A stretch of 64,000 bases of DNA. Source: Chrysomallon squamiferum (Eukaryota; Mollusca; Gastropoda; Neomphalida; Peltospiridae). The translations under genes and the position numbers were made by a program. The stretch lies in assembly GCA_012295275.1 (NCBI GenBank), contig CM022672.1, forward strand, positions 12,325,904-12,389,903, written 5' to 3'. Below, in pieces: positions 42,776 to 54,517 of this stretch. The notes beneath the pieces are model-generated. The model saw nothing but the letters and a program-made list of their open reading frames with translations. It ran no database searches and was not told where the DNA came from. Each line of letters begins with the position of its first letter. Within the stretch, counting starts at the first letter, position 1.

Positions 42776-42953
42776 GGTGACTCGATGACATTTAGAGGGT
42801 CGTTTAAGGACAAATGCCTTTCGTTACAATTGACTAGGTGCAGATTTGGGGAACTTCTCACGAATCAAACTATCAATAATTGATGCACTTGCTTACCTGG
42901 TCATATCTTGGCTTATCAAGGCTGAAAGGAGGATAAGCTGACTGAGACGCCAT
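32146..42953 (-). CDS. SFXN5: Sideroflexin-5, mitochondrial inner-membrane carrier
   Basis: Twelve exons join in phase: 42953-42897, 41210-41142, 39338-39234, 38744-38690, 38349-38324, 37889-37779, 37104-37039, 36583-36493, 35868-35753, 33351-33266, 32573-32456, 32223-32146 (978 nt, 325 aa; human SFXN5 is about 340). Family marks: PRTLFTS near the N terminus, [36 protein letters not shown] (near-identical to vertebrate SFXN5), KFVPFPAV, the [13 protein letters not shown] and [14 protein letters not shown] membrane segments, and the C-terminal NKGL ending. [14 protein letters not shown] and [19 protein letters not shown] place it with SFXN5 rather than SFXN1-4. Sideroflexins sit in the mitochondrial inner membrane; SFXN1/3 carry serine, while the SFXN5 substrate is less settled (a tricarboxylate carrier role was proposed). 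The donor after exon 3 (GTTTTT) is weak. Exon 5 is only 26 nt. Confidence 0.97.
33166..33239. repeat. (GA)n microsatellite 25 nt from SFXN5 exon 10
   Basis: About 37 GA units lie in the intron immediately after exon 10, whose donor is at 33265. On the SFXN5 sense strand this is a pyrimidine (CT) tract. Confidence 0.95.
33597..33633. repeat. (TG)n microsatellite in an SFXN5 intron
   Basis: About 18 perfect TG units, followed by a (CATG)n-like run. Confidence 0.95.
34799..34875. repeat. 32-bp tandem repeat, about 2.4 copies, in an SFXN5 intron
   Basis: Units starting ATCAAAAGAACATG at 34799 and 34831 and a partial unit at 34863 differ at two positions. Confidence 0.85.
34949..34975. repeat. 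Dispersed motif GTTAAGGATCA, copy 2 (SFXN5 intron)
   Basis: GTTAAGGATCATAGAGAAAA resembles the copies at 29562 and 39858, which points to a shared interspersed repeat. Confidence 0.45.
35954..36004. repeat. (TG)25 microsatellite in an SFXN5 intron
   Basis: A perfect dinucleotide run that passes into (GTCT)n. Confidence 0.96.
36392..36492 (-). repeat. Tandem array of splice-donor-like units beside SFXN5 exon 8
   Basis: On the minus strand the exon 8 donor GGTAAGTTTGTAC (GT at 36492-36491) is followed by AGTAAGTCTGTAC (GT at 36469-36468), two weaker relatives, and GGTAAGTC (GT at 36397-36396). Unit length is about 20-23 bp, with the shared core CTGTACA. Confidence 0.6.
37286..37393. repeat. 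Perfect 21-bp inverted repeat around an (AT)n/(AC)n core
   Basis: The left arm 37286-37306 (GTGTCTTGTGTATGTACCTG plus T) is the exact reverse complement of the right arm 37373-37393. The 66-nt spacer is GTATACACACATAC, (AT)n and (AC)n and is itself self-complementary, so a long hairpin or cruciform can form. It lies in the SFXN5 intron between exons 6 and 7. Confidence 0.9.
37714..37749. repeat. (CA)18 microsatellite next to SFXN5 exon 6
   Basis: The perfect CA run ends 29 nt from the exon 6 donor side (exon end 37779). The (ATGT)/(ATAT) mixture at 37580-37713 is part of the same low-complexity block. Confidence 0.95.
39858..39884. repeat. Dispersed motif GTTAAGGATCAC, copy 3 (SFXN5 intron)
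   Basis: GTTAAGGATCACGTAGATAA is followed by a GC-richer stretch to about 39950 that may be the body of the repeat. Confidence 0.45.
40071..40640 (-). mobile_element. Possible 3' end of a retroelement in an SFXN5 intron
   Basis: Read on the minus strand, a relatively GC-balanced 500-nt block ends in GTGTCAATAAAGTTCAATTC and then AATTT, a polyadenylation signal followed by a short tandem tail, as seen at the ends of many non-LTR elements. No reverse-transcriptase frame is visible, so at most a truncated 3' fragment. Confidence 0.3.
41629..42070. repeat. Degenerate CA-rich minisatellite
   Basis: About 440 bp of variants of ACACATA and ACACAGAACACATA with no constant period, in SFXN5 intron 1. 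Long apparent Cys/Val/Tyr-rich frames across it are low-complexity artefacts. Confidence 0.85.
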
Positions 42954-43086
42954 GACTATACTAACAATTTATCTCTATGCACTATGTTTAATGCATATCA
43001 CCATAAAATGAATTTAATCTATCAGTGTGCACAGAAATACGGATAGCCTATTTAACACACGAAACGTGACGGACATGTCATTAAGT

Positions 43087-43440
43087 CATTAGAGTTCTTC
43101 CCCTTATACTATAAAAATGTTTTAGTATCGTCGCAAAAAGTCCTAAATGATTGGGTCATCGTGTAATTAACGTTAAACTGAATATTAAAAAAAAAAAAAA
43201 TCAATAAATAACATTCCATTGTTGTTTTTGTTGTTAGTCTTAGAAACAAAGAATTTTCATCACTGTTATTTTACTGAATAAATATGTCAGATAATCTGAA
43301 TTTTGTACAGCAAACTACGTTAAAATGAAAAACTATCGCGACACTGCAATCATTAGTTATTCCCCTTATACCATCAAATTTATTAGTACTGTTGCAAAAA
43401 GTCCTAAATGATTGGGTCAACGTGTAATTAACGTTAAATT
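43087..43440. promoter_or_regulatory. Duplicated CCAAT-containing block upstream of SFXN5
   Basis: About 90 bp at 43087-43179 recurs at 43351-43440 (same orientation, about 262 bp apart) with few changes. Both copies hold AAAAAGTCCTAAATGATTGG and GTGTAATTAACGTTAAA. On the SFXN5 sense strand each carries TGACCCAATCA, a CCAAT box, about 200 and 460 bp before the ATG. Promoter function is inference from position and motif. Confidence 0.5.
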
Positions 43441-44792
43441 AATTAAATTAAATTAAATTAAATAAATAAAATGAAGCAAAAAGCAAATTTCAAGAAATAT
43501 TATATTATATTAAATATAGTCACTGATCACTAGTACATTTTATTAAAATGAATATAATTAAGACAATATTTCAATACAAATTTTAAAAATAATATATATT
43601 GTTTTAAAGAGTAATCAAAATGTGACAAAGCATAAACACTGGCATATAATTTTTTTTAACCGTATAATGAATCAGTTAAAATCGGGATTCTCTTTTGATA
43701 GTTTTCCAATAAAAAATAAATTAAATAAAAAGTAAATAAATAAATAAATAATAAAAATAAACAAAATTCTTTTTTTTTTAAAATACACATATGACGCTTA
43801 AAAATTTAAATATTTAGTTTAAGAAATAAAATAAAAATTAAAGAGAAAGAAAGAAAAAGAAAAAAGAAAAGAAAATTAAAATTTTATACATTAAAGAGAG
43901 CATTTCTAGGAATGCTTTTAACAAATTTTAAATTATCATCATTTTTGATTTTAGGAAGTGCAGTGATCGTTTATCTAACCATTCGTGTCTAATTAAGCAA
44001 CGTTGTTCCAGAGTTAAAGAGAAAAAATATTGTACTAAGGTTAAGCTCTATCGTTGCCAGATCTTTATATGTATGTATGTATTTTATTTTATTTTATTTT
44101 TTTTTTTTTTTTCTCAAGCTCACTTTTTAAAATAACATTTTTATGATCCTGGTTAATCATTCATTTACTGTTTCCGCTTCCGGCGCGGGATGTCTGTATT
44201 TTTTTTTCCCCCATTAGAAACACGATAATATATATCACGGCTTTTGATAAACTATTCACTGTTCTAGGCGAGATATTCTACATTTTAACCACTGAACGAT
44301 AACACCTTCTGAAATATTAAAACATTTTTGCAGTGATAATAACAAACAATGTTGCTATAAATACATTTTCCTATTTCCTTTTGATTATATTTTTCTTCTT
44401 TTTGATACATCAAACTTTGCTAACAATAAAATATATGCTCACTGACATGAACAGTTGATGATGGCTGTTTGTTATAACAGCGAAAGTGGTGGTTGTAGTA
44501 ATAACAACAGCACTTATGGTAGTCATAAGAAGAGGTGCAGTAGCAGAAATTGTAATGGCTATGATAAAGCGTCACACCGTTTCCGTTGTTATTATTGTGA
44601 TTATTACTAGTAGGAATTTGAAACATCTTCATATCCCTCTCTTAACAAAACAACAACAGAAAACAACAACCAGAAATGTTAGTGGTTGTGTATTATGTAC
44701 AAAACTGGTTGCAGTTTTATTGCTAAAAATGTTCTTCCTAAGTTGTAATTATTTTTTAAAGATAATCTCAAAAAATAATAAAATAAATTAAA

Positions 44793-44865
<73 letters not shown>

Positions 44866-45375
44866 TTAAAATTAAAAACATAAATAAATTAATTTAATTT
44901 AATTTTTTAAAATTTAAAAATTAATAAAAGAAATGAACCGGATATATCTACTTTTTAAATATTTTGTTTCGTGACGTCAGAGTTTTTTGTTTTTTTTTTT
45001 GTTTTTTTTTTCTAAATGTGTCTGCTTTCCTAGCTATCTGTAATTGTTGACAGTTTTATCGAGATATTTAGAAAAATCATTTCCTGATTCGAGGACAAAC
45101 GAAACCTGGTACATACTTCACAGACACAACAAACAGCTTTTCTAAAACACACATTTCGTAATATGATAAATGAGCAAATACTTTGAAAGCGTTTAACTGC
45201 TCACTCATTAATAATAATTAAATAAATAAATTAGCATGGGGATTTTAATATTTTCAAACCACAATTCAAAAGTTAAAAGATCGGAGTCTCATATTTAGTA
45301 ATTTAATATCTCCACTACAAAATCATTGCATCTAATAGATTGTTTGGTAAACGTGCAAATTGTAAACTTCTTCTT

Positions 45376-45410
<35 letters not shown>

Positions 45411-45641
45411 TTCAGAGAAATGATTGTTGTAGCATTGGAAGACTGGACAATAAATCTCAAAACGTGATAGTTATTATTTGCTAGAACGCAGAATTTCCTC
45501 GTAAATCATGTCAGTGTGTAAATTAAGAGATTGTATTTATGAATGAATTGTTTGTCTGAAAAAAGAAATGTTTTATTTAAAGACGTACTAACTGATTTTG
45601 ATCTATTGTGTCATGTGTGTATATATATAGTTTAAAGACAG

Positions 45642-45683
<42 letters not shown>

Positions 45684-46436
45684 TTCTTAGAATACAGAAG
45701 AAATAACCTGGAAGAAAAGTTGAACTGATAATAATGAGATATGAATAAAAAGTGCGACAATGAATTCCTTTTTCCTTGTTCCGTTTTTGTTATTTTTATT
45801 TATATTTCATTTTTTGACCTTTTTTCTTTTTCCTTTTTTCTCAGTGTATTTCTCAGGCCAAATAGAAAATACATAATAACAAAGATGCAAATCGAAAGAA
45901 TTTTGTTTTTGTCACACCCAACATTATGATTTAAAGTGGAACAACTTGAAATATAAAATGAAAAAAAAAAAAACCACAAAACATCCAAACACGCATAAAT
46001 TACCTTTATACAGACTCATGAATTATATTTTTCTAAATAACACTTCGGGAGTGTTCCCAGTGTGTCAACTCGCCGCAATTTAAAACTTCCTTCTAAAGGA
46101 CTGTAATTCCAATATCATCGACCTTGACATTGAACAACAATTGCCTCTAGAATTAAAAACAATAAGCCAACACAATTTATGACACATTAATAAAAGGTAA
46201 AATAAATTAAATATTCCACATTTATTTTCGCACACACATTTCACTGTATGTTATGAGAATATAAAATGTAACATTTTCTTCGTCTTTTCACCCCCCCCTC
46301 TTTTTTTTAATATTTACTGCGGTAACGCGTGTACAGTGGACAATGCTATTTATTATCTGTGATTTATTAGTGCCAACAGCAGTATTTTAACGAACAGAGA
46401 ACATAAATCTCTGTGTGAAATGGGTATTATCTAAAT
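43441..46436. other. AT-rich intergenic DNA
   Basis: It holds (TAAA)n and (AAT)n runs (44785-44860), poly-T and poly-A tracts (42746-42772 nearby, 45380-45408, 45641-45680) and one GC-rich spot with an ETS-like CTTCCGG at about 44178. I see no supported gene. Confidence 0.55.
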
Positions 46437-46747
46437 CAGGGGTTTTCAAACTTTTTGACTTGCCGACCCCTTTATATTTCAGGCTTTACCTTAGGGACCC
46501 CCTTATAAACGCTTATGAAATTTATAATAAATATTTGCTTAAAATAACATATATTTTTACATTTATTTAGGATATATTAGGATATATTACAAAATTATTT
46601 ACCTGTTATTTCATGCGCTCACATTTACAAATATAAGAAAAAAGATTTCGATTAAAAAACATATATAAAATCAAACTGCCCATAAAAAGGACCACGGACC
46701 CCCTGTCTTGTACTTGCGGTCCGCGGACCACAGTTTGAAAACCCCTG
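46437..46747. mobile_element. Complete hAT-type MITE, 311 bp
   Basis: Both ends begin with the same 16 bases, CAGGGGTTTTCAAACT (as inverted repeats), and the subterminal regions hold CCGACCCC and GGTCCGCGGACC boxes typical of hAT miniature elements. The element is flanked by a perfect 8-bp target duplication, ATCTAAAT (46429-46436 and 46748-46755). The interior is AT-rich with no transposase. Confidence 0.92.
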
Positions 46748-46755
46748 ATCTAAAT

Positions 46756-47487
46756 CATAAACAAATCTGTCCTGGCTAGATCTAAAAAATGTAATATTTT
46801 AATCATAGCCTTGTTACTTTTGACATTCGAAAATGTTGCGGTCATGTAAACAATGCTATCACTGAAATGTGTTGCATTACCTGCACAGATTGACCCACGA
46901 TAGCATACACGCATATGACACAAAGACAAAGAAACATACATATAGATAAATTCAAAGGCATACATCCAGACAGACTAACACACGATTACATTTTCATTCA
47001 CGAATAAGACACATGCATCGTAAACATACTTGAGGAGCTCTTTTAACAACTGGATTGATAAAAGTCACACATAAAAATCGAAAATCAGCAGATTTACCGC
47101 AGTATTAATTTGTAAATTACCTTAAATGACTCGCGTCCGCCTATGTATGTTTATGAATCATTAATAACAGGACCTGATCAGGAAGGATTTATGGGTTGTC
47201 TCTGTTATATTGCACTAAAGTGTTAACCAGTAGCAACAGGACAAAGCGTAATTATACTGCAGGTTGTGGTCTTTCAACAGATTACTTTATCATGATAAAT
47301 CCACAACTAAGAAAAAAAAAATAATAATAATAAAAATTAAAAAAAAAAAAAATATCAGCTAAGTAATTCATGTTTTGGATACATTTTATATGCGCATTTA
47401 TGTGTCGTAACTTGCATACTTATTTAGATTTAATGCAGAATTTATAGGTTTGAAAACTGAATGTATACTGGTATTTTCAGTAAGTGG

Positions 47488-47547
<60 letters not shown>

Positions 47548-47649
47548 GTTGTATATGTGTGTGCGAGAGCGCGCGCCGGTTTCCCTTATTTAATCTGATC
47601 TGTACATTCGATGTTTCTCTCTCATTTAATCTGATCTGTACATTCGATG

Positions 47650-47695
<46 letters not shown>

Positions 47696-47867
47696 ATATA
47701 TCTGTATATTCGACAACAAAAGTGAAAAACCCACTGACAAATACGCTTTATATTACCAACAGAAATGGCATAAATAATTTCAAAACCAGTAAATAATATT
47801 TCGTAACAGAACATGCTGGTTTATCATGCAACTATTTCAACAGTGATTGGAGTTATGTATTCCGAAA

Positions 47868-47923
<56 letters not shown>

Positions 47924-48290
47924 GTTTCAAAATATTACAAAGCGACTTTAAAGTGTAGAAATAATATACTAAATATATCCTGCATGCTGTATTTTTTTGC
48001 TGTATCACCATATTAAACGTTACACCTCTTAAAAAAATTCAAATACCCTGTTATAAATCTTTACTTGTTTTTTTGTTTTTTTCCACCATTTTGTTGCGCA
48101 GACAAATAAAACCAAACTCAGCAACCCATTCGTTAATTCCTACCCTTACTCAAACAGGTTAAAGGTTACGAATACTGGAGACAAGTGTCATTCAAAGCTA
48201 CAAAAGAACTATGGTGTGTTAAAAAGTGCGGTACACGCTTACGTGTACATCCGGGTTGAAGTGAACTACAACGTTGAAGAATGCCATTGA
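46756..48290. other. Intergenic DNA with clustered microsatellites
   Basis: It contains (GT)n at 47501-47546, a 36-bp tandem duplication at 47588-47650, (TC)n at 47653-47692 and (TTA)n at 47869-47923. I see no supported gene. Confidence 0.6.
47588..47650. repeat. 36-bp tandem duplication beside a (TC)n tract
   Basis: ATTTAATCTGATCTGTACAT plus TCGATG occurs at 47588 and again at 47624 with no mismatch; the second copy runs into (TC)20. Confidence 0.9.
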
Positions 48291-48462
48291 ATGGCTGGCG
48301 ATACTCGCAATGTGAGTCGTTGCTCGTTTGTTGCTCACAATCGTGTCGTGCTTAACATATGAGAGTTTTTGAAAGACATTCACACTAACTAACTTCATCG
48401 TGACGGTCTGACTTACATGGCGTGTGTTTCAGAAGGAAAGAAGGGAAAAACGAGGTTTTAAG
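48291..48462 (+). CDS. Candidate first two mini-exons of an unidentified gene
   Basis: In a CpG-rich patch (about 48225-48470) a short ATG exon, 48291-48311, ends at a GTGAGT donor. After about 120 bp a TTTCAG acceptor opens an exon 48433-48462 that ends at GTACGA. Both joins are phase 0 and give MAGDTRNKERREKRGFK. No third exon was found before the STAND gene, and the STAND first exon cannot be its continuation, because an in-frame stop or a phase clash intervenes. It may be chance or the 5' end of a long gene. Confidence 0.22.
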
Positions 48463-48575
48463 GTACGATTTCAACTTATACGTGATATATTTATGATAAC
48501 ACCCACGTATCCTCACACGTCTGCCTAATTTTACGCACTGTTTATTTCACTGACATTTGTCTGTATATGTCTTTC

Positions 48576-48577
<2 letters not shown>

Positions 48578-48621
<44 letters not shown>
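48578..48621. repeat. (AAT)n microsatellite
   Basis: About 14 near-perfect AAT units, followed by degenerate AAT/AAC-rich DNA to about 48720. Confidence 0.95.
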
Positions 48622-48624
<3 letters not shown>

Positions 48625-48977
48625 TAATAATTGTAATAATAACCTCAGCAAACAAACAATACTAATAACAATAATAAAAATAGCAAAACTAAGAACAACA
48701 ATAGTAATAATAATAAGAGCAACAACTTTGTACATCTGTTTATCTGAAAAGCAAAAAGATAAAATAGCCACTGGAAATTTTATTTATCAATGTTTTTATC
48801 TATGCAAAAATATGTAAATTTGTGTGAGCGTGTATACACACACACACACACACTTATGGAAATACTTGTGTGTTTATGTATGTATGTGTATGTGTGTATT
48901 ATGTATGTGAATGTATGTATGTGTATATGTGAATGTGTGTATATATATCTATGTATGCCAAATGTAAGTACGTAAAC

Positions 48978-48980
<3 letters not shown>

Positions 48981-49057
<77 letters not shown>
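48981..49057. repeat. (GA)38 microsatellite
   Basis: A perfect dinucleotide run of about 77 nt. Confidence 0.97.
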
Positions 49058-49058
<1 letters not shown>

Positions 49059-51254
49059 TGAAGCATTTATTAACATAATAAACACAGAAAATTTAGACTA
49101 AATATATTTTCAAGTAGACCACGTAACATGTTTATCGTAAAAGCTTTTAACTGTAAAACGTGACATTTAAAAAAAAAAAAAAAATGAATAAAAAAGAAAT
49201 CATATGCCTTATTGACTTAGCCTCAAGGTTTATATAATCTTTATTTTATCGTTGCACATTTTCTAGAAAACTTGGTATTGGTCGTTAACTCCAGTTTACA
49301 GTTTCTTTATGATGTACACAAAAGCCAGTTCAATGTTTTTGTTTGCGTGTGTAACGTGGCTAGTATCACCCGTTTGTTGGGCGTTTCCTAAGTTCTACTT
49401 CGCAAATATTTTAGATGGCTGTGTTATCCAAATATTGTTTAAAATGTTGCTATCTAATGCATGAACTTTTCCAGTTTATTTATATATATATATATATGTA
49501 TATACAATGCTTATTGTATAATATGTATTTGAATATAAGCATGTAAATGTTCTATTTCTGTGTGTGTGTGTGTATGTATGTGTTTGAGTGTGTCTGTGTG
49601 TTTTTGTATGTCTGTTCATATGTGTGTGTGTGTGTATGTGTGTGTGTGTGTGTGTGTGTGAAACAAAAAACGAGTGGAAAAAAGTCATCCATGTAAACAT
49701 AGAAACACTGTTATGTGCATAATCGTTTTTATTACAACGATAAAGAATTCGAAAAACATTATTTAAAAAAATGGATGAGAGAGAGAGAAAAAATTACTGT
49801 ATTCTTTTCCCGGATGTCACTGAATAATTTCTAATGTAATGTAACAATCCTATTTTTTTTTTCTTTTTTTTTATTATTTTTTTTTTTTTTTCCGGAGCAA
49901 AAATTTCCTAAAATAGTTTATTTAAAATCCGGTTCTTCCCTCACTGTTCGTATTTCTCAGTCAAATAATCACAGAAAAAACCGGACCCAGTGCAGCTTGC
50001 GTTGCATTTGTAAATACATTATATCTCGCTGAGTCACATTTTAAATACGTTACATGACTGTCGTACTGTCGACAGCCCGAAATGTTATTCTGCATGAAAA
50101 GGTTTTGTTGGTGAATGTTCCAGATCATTTCAGGCACAGACGTATTTGTCACGCGGCAGAGCGGAAGAGATAATTACTTGTCTAATGAAATAAAACAGTG
50201 AATATAAAATGTGGAGTCTGTGCTCAGGAAAGACGCAGATGAATGTAAACTAGAACGCACACACCATTCTTCTTTCCTCTCTCCAGTCGAAGAGTCATTT
50301 TTACTAATATTGGTGTGTTTCCCGATCTAGCCCATATTAGGCAACTGACATCAGATGCTGTAGTTTGTGCATCACTATTTAAAGAAAGGTGCATATAAAT
50401 TCGGTTATTAAATTATACATAAATATACTCTTACAAATAATAATAATAATAATGATGATGATGTTGAGTGCGAAAACATATATAATAATAATTACTATAA
50501 CAACTACAACAAAAATAATACTAATATAGAGAGAAACATATAATAATTTGTATTATAACAACCATAATAATAGTAATAATAATGACAACAACAATAATAA
50601 TAATGACAGAGAGAAAGAAAAGAAACAACAGAGGAGGCATTTTATTGTAAAATGTGTGTATGCGTATACGTGAATATTTATAATCGTTTTCTGTTTAATT
50701 AAATATGGAAATTGCTTTATACTAAAACGCACTGTTTGAACTTCTATTTATTTATACTATTATTTTTTTATTTCATTGATTAATTAATTTTAAAAATAAT
50801 AAATGTTAACAATACATGCATCTATATACAACTTGTATATATATGCGCCTTAGTACAGATATCAGAATGTACATATACAAACGTAAAATATTATAATTAC
50901 AATATTAACTTGCTTTTTTCACATTATGTAATCATTTGTTGCCTATTTCAGTTAGCATTTATACTGATAACATTTTTTTTTTTTTTTTTTTTTTTTGTTA
51001 GATGTTGCTTGTTTTCTCGCTCTCTGTCACAGTCATGTGATAATGACACATTAAAATAACAAGAATACAGAATTCCATCTGCAGACTAAAACTCGCATTT
51101 CCACAAATGAACACGATGACAACCATTTTATAACTGGATTATTTTTAATACAGCCATCTCTATTACGTAAGTCACTTTTGTATTTTTATTAATTTATTTT
51201 ATTTTATTTTTCATTGACTACAGTTGCCTGTAAGTCGGTTAAATGGCATCCACG

Positions 51255-51291
<37 letters not shown>

Positions 51292-51381
51292 GCGTTTCAT
51301 TTGATATCACTACACTCTGTCTCTGTTGTTGATCAGGACGGCCTGGATAAATGTTAGGGCACTTGTAATACGATGACAACG

Positions 51382-51412
<31 letters not shown>

Positions 51413-52500
51413 TTTACCATATATGTTAAGGTCAAATAGTGTATTTTTTCTATTTTTAATCCCAGACTCAGATTAAACGAACCAATGGTTGTAGAGATTC
51501 GGCATTTAGGGGAATCCCCTTCCTAGTTACATCACGCTCTATTTATATAATAACGGCCATGTTCGACGTTTGATTATTATAAATAAAAAATTAAATGAGT
51601 AGAGTTTAAGGAAGAAAACAGATAATACCAAGCAAATGATGTTTTGAATGGGATATTATTTAATTACCTTTTCATCTGAATAATGGTAGAAAACGAAATT
51701 TATTTAGTTTTATAATTGTATTTATTTATCAGATTTGGTCTACGTGCCTAGATAAGCATTAGTATGAGCAGGACATTCGACAACAACCTTTTCTAATAAA
51801 CTGTATAGCTCACGCAGTGATCAACAACAATAGAAACCAGCCCTAGCGACCGTTCAGAAAAAAATATAATTAAAAAAAAAATAAAGCGTCATTTCACGGC
51901 TCGCCGAGTGGTTCTGTAAGCATTTAAGGCTGGCATAGTTGTTTTTTAAATGTTTTTTTTTTTCAAAACTGTTTTATCAAGTAGGACGGTTAGGTAAATG
52001 GTCAGGTGATAACAAATTTACAAAGAAAATCAGAAATAACCCCGATAGAATTATAGACTGTTAATTGTTGTTGTTGTTTAATTTTTTTGTTGTTGTTTTT
52101 TTTTTTTTTGTTTTTTTGTTGTTGTTGGTTGTTGTTTTTTTTGCGTGTTTTGTTTTGTTTTGTTTGTGTATTTATTTATTTATTTATTTATTTGCATTTA
52201 TTTATATTTTTATCTTATGAGGGATATTGTATACATATTTTTCGATGTTGTATTAATGTTATTTCATTGGCTATAGTAACTTCTGTTTAGTTCGATGTTA
52301 GTAGAAAATGTATGTAAGTTTGAATGGATTAATATGTAACGTGTGTGTGTGTGTATGTATATATAGTTATGTGATTTAGTGATGTTATAAATAGTAGTAG
52401 TAGAAACGTACAGCTTAGTAAAACTTAACTGATGTAAAATGCGGCAAAATTCGATAAATAAAAATTAGAGCAACAGAATTTTCTGCTTGATGTAATTTCC
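49058..52500. other. Intergenic DNA upstream of the STAND gene
   Basis: Mostly AT-rich with (GT)n near 49560-49660, poly-T at 49853-49890, (ATA)n at 50437-50450 and 51258-51288, and poly-A at 51380-51410. A GC-richer patch at 49920-50340 has no splice-bounded frame that I can support. Confidence 0.55.
51894..51935 (+). repeat. tRNA-like A-box fragment, possible SINE head
   Basis: GCTCGCCGAGTGGTT resembles the 5' part and A box of tRNA-Ser/Leu. No acceptor stem, anticodon arm or B box follows, so it is not a tRNA gene; a decayed tRNA-derived SINE is possible. Confidence 0.2.
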
Positions 52501-52572
52501 GGATCACGTGCGCACGATAGCATTTCCGAGAAAGATAAAAATATTCGTTTACTAGTTGTCATGCGATGTTGC

Positions 52573-52623
<51 letters not shown>

Positions 52624-52701
52624 GGCTATTTTTATCACTGATGCAGATGACACGTGATTTAAAGAACAGTTTACAGAACCATCGTGGACTATGCTTAAAG
52701 A
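52501..52701 (+). promoter_or_regulatory. Probable promoter/5' UTR of the STAND-TPR gene
   Basis: A CpG-richer patch 200 bp before the ATG contains a palindromic E-box CACGTG (52505-52510). An (ATT)n tract (52574-52623) separates it from the coding exon. Confidence 0.35.
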
Positions 52702-53150
52702 ATGTTTACTGAGGTAAACAGACAGAACGTGACAGAACCGTTCGACGAGGACGATGGAGTCCGTCCGTTCGTTGGCAGACGTGAACTGTTAGAAGATATA
52801 AAAACAAAGTTGTCACCGCGTCTCAGACTCGTCCAGTTATATGGACAGCCCATGGTGGGCAAGGCAAGCATAGCCAGACAGGTGAGACTGACTGACTGAA
52901 ACAGTTACTGTGGTAGTAGTAGTAGTAATAGTTTTTGTTGTTGTCGTCGTAATAATGTAATCGTACTTGTAGTTTGCTTAATGAATAAGTGTTAGTGGTA
53001 GTAATAGAAGAAGTATTTTGTAGTAGTAGTAGAAGTAGTTGTTACCGTTGTAAAAGTAGTTTTAAAAGAAGTGAAGGTAGTGATAATAGTAGTTTTAGCT
53101 AACTATTATGCTGATCATTTAGGCTATTTCTAAGTTATCTCTCTCCTTGC

Positions 53151-53201
<51 letters not shown>

Positions 53202-54469
53202 CGATTTCGTTACTGAATATGAAATTATTATTGTTGTCCGTTTTATTTAGGTACAATACGAATTAACGAGGGAAGCTGAAGATGCTAATCAGCACTTACA
53301 ATCGTATGATATATGTTGTCGAGGTGTCTGCGACTGGGAGGACCTCCTCTCGAATTTAAAAAATTCTCTTGGTTGGGCTGACCTTCAGGGTAAAGAAGCT
53401 GCCATTCTGAAAAGACTGAAAAACCTAATCACAATCAAGCCATCACATAATTTCATCTTCGCATTTCTAAAATGCGAGGAGCTGGGGATTGACAGCCATT
53501 CTAATTTGGCTGAAAAATTCGACACACTGATTACAAAAATAATCGAGGTTTCAAAACGTGTGTTTGTGATAGTCACCACGCAGAAAGTGTTCACTTTTAG
53601 AGGGGTGAAAAACATCACGAAGAAGGTGCCGCCCATGACAGCAGACGAGTCGGATAATTTTTTCAGAAGATGTTTTACAGATGTATGTGTCGAACCATTT
53701 CTTCCAGCAGTGAACAAATTTGCTTCCGGACTTCCTTCATTGATTAACGAAGCAGCTGATCAGTTGAAAATCAACATATCGGAAAACCCGGACTTAACGG
53801 TGGAAGATTTTGAAGAAATCTTGCAGCAACATGCAGAAGATATACAGACAAATTCAAGCAAAAGTATTCTGAATGTGTTTGACGGATTAAATGCTTCCAT
53901 AAAAAGTTTTGTAATTGGTTTAACCATATTTCAAGGCTCGTTTGGAATCGAACAGCTGGAGACTGTTTTCGATAAACGTTCTTCACAAGCAAAGGCCATT
54001 GTTGGAAAACTGGAACAGTGTTCTCAGATTGTACAGGATGAAAACAAAGATCGATTACGTATTCATCCAGCAGTGGTACACTATATCAGAAATTCTATTC
54101 CCAACCAGGTAAAATACGATGACACAGTCCGGTTGAGATTCGTCAAACTGTTTGGACAAGTCCTGAAGAAAGTCGACAATGAAATTTCAGTACGACCGGA
54201 ACAAGATGTTTACCAGTATCTCCATCCTGATTGGCTAAACTTTCAGCAAATGCTTAAAGAAGCAATTCATTGTACCCAGGATACGTACGAACCATTTCTG
54301 CAGGTAAAGTCTGTTTTTGTATTTTATAGTTTTAGCTTTTTCTCATTATTAAGTAATATTTTATTTAGATTTAACATTCGCTTCGGTGTTTCCGTGTCAC
54401 AGAAATATTCACGTGATAACAATTTGTTGGTGTTTTGTGTTAGATTTTTTAAAGCAATGAATGAATGAA

Positions 54470-54517
<48 letters not shown>

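Noticed and set aside
44420-44791. Asn/His-rich and Val/Ile-rich frames on opposite strands
   Set aside because: They are a by-product of trinucleotide-rich DNA; no homology and no splice context.
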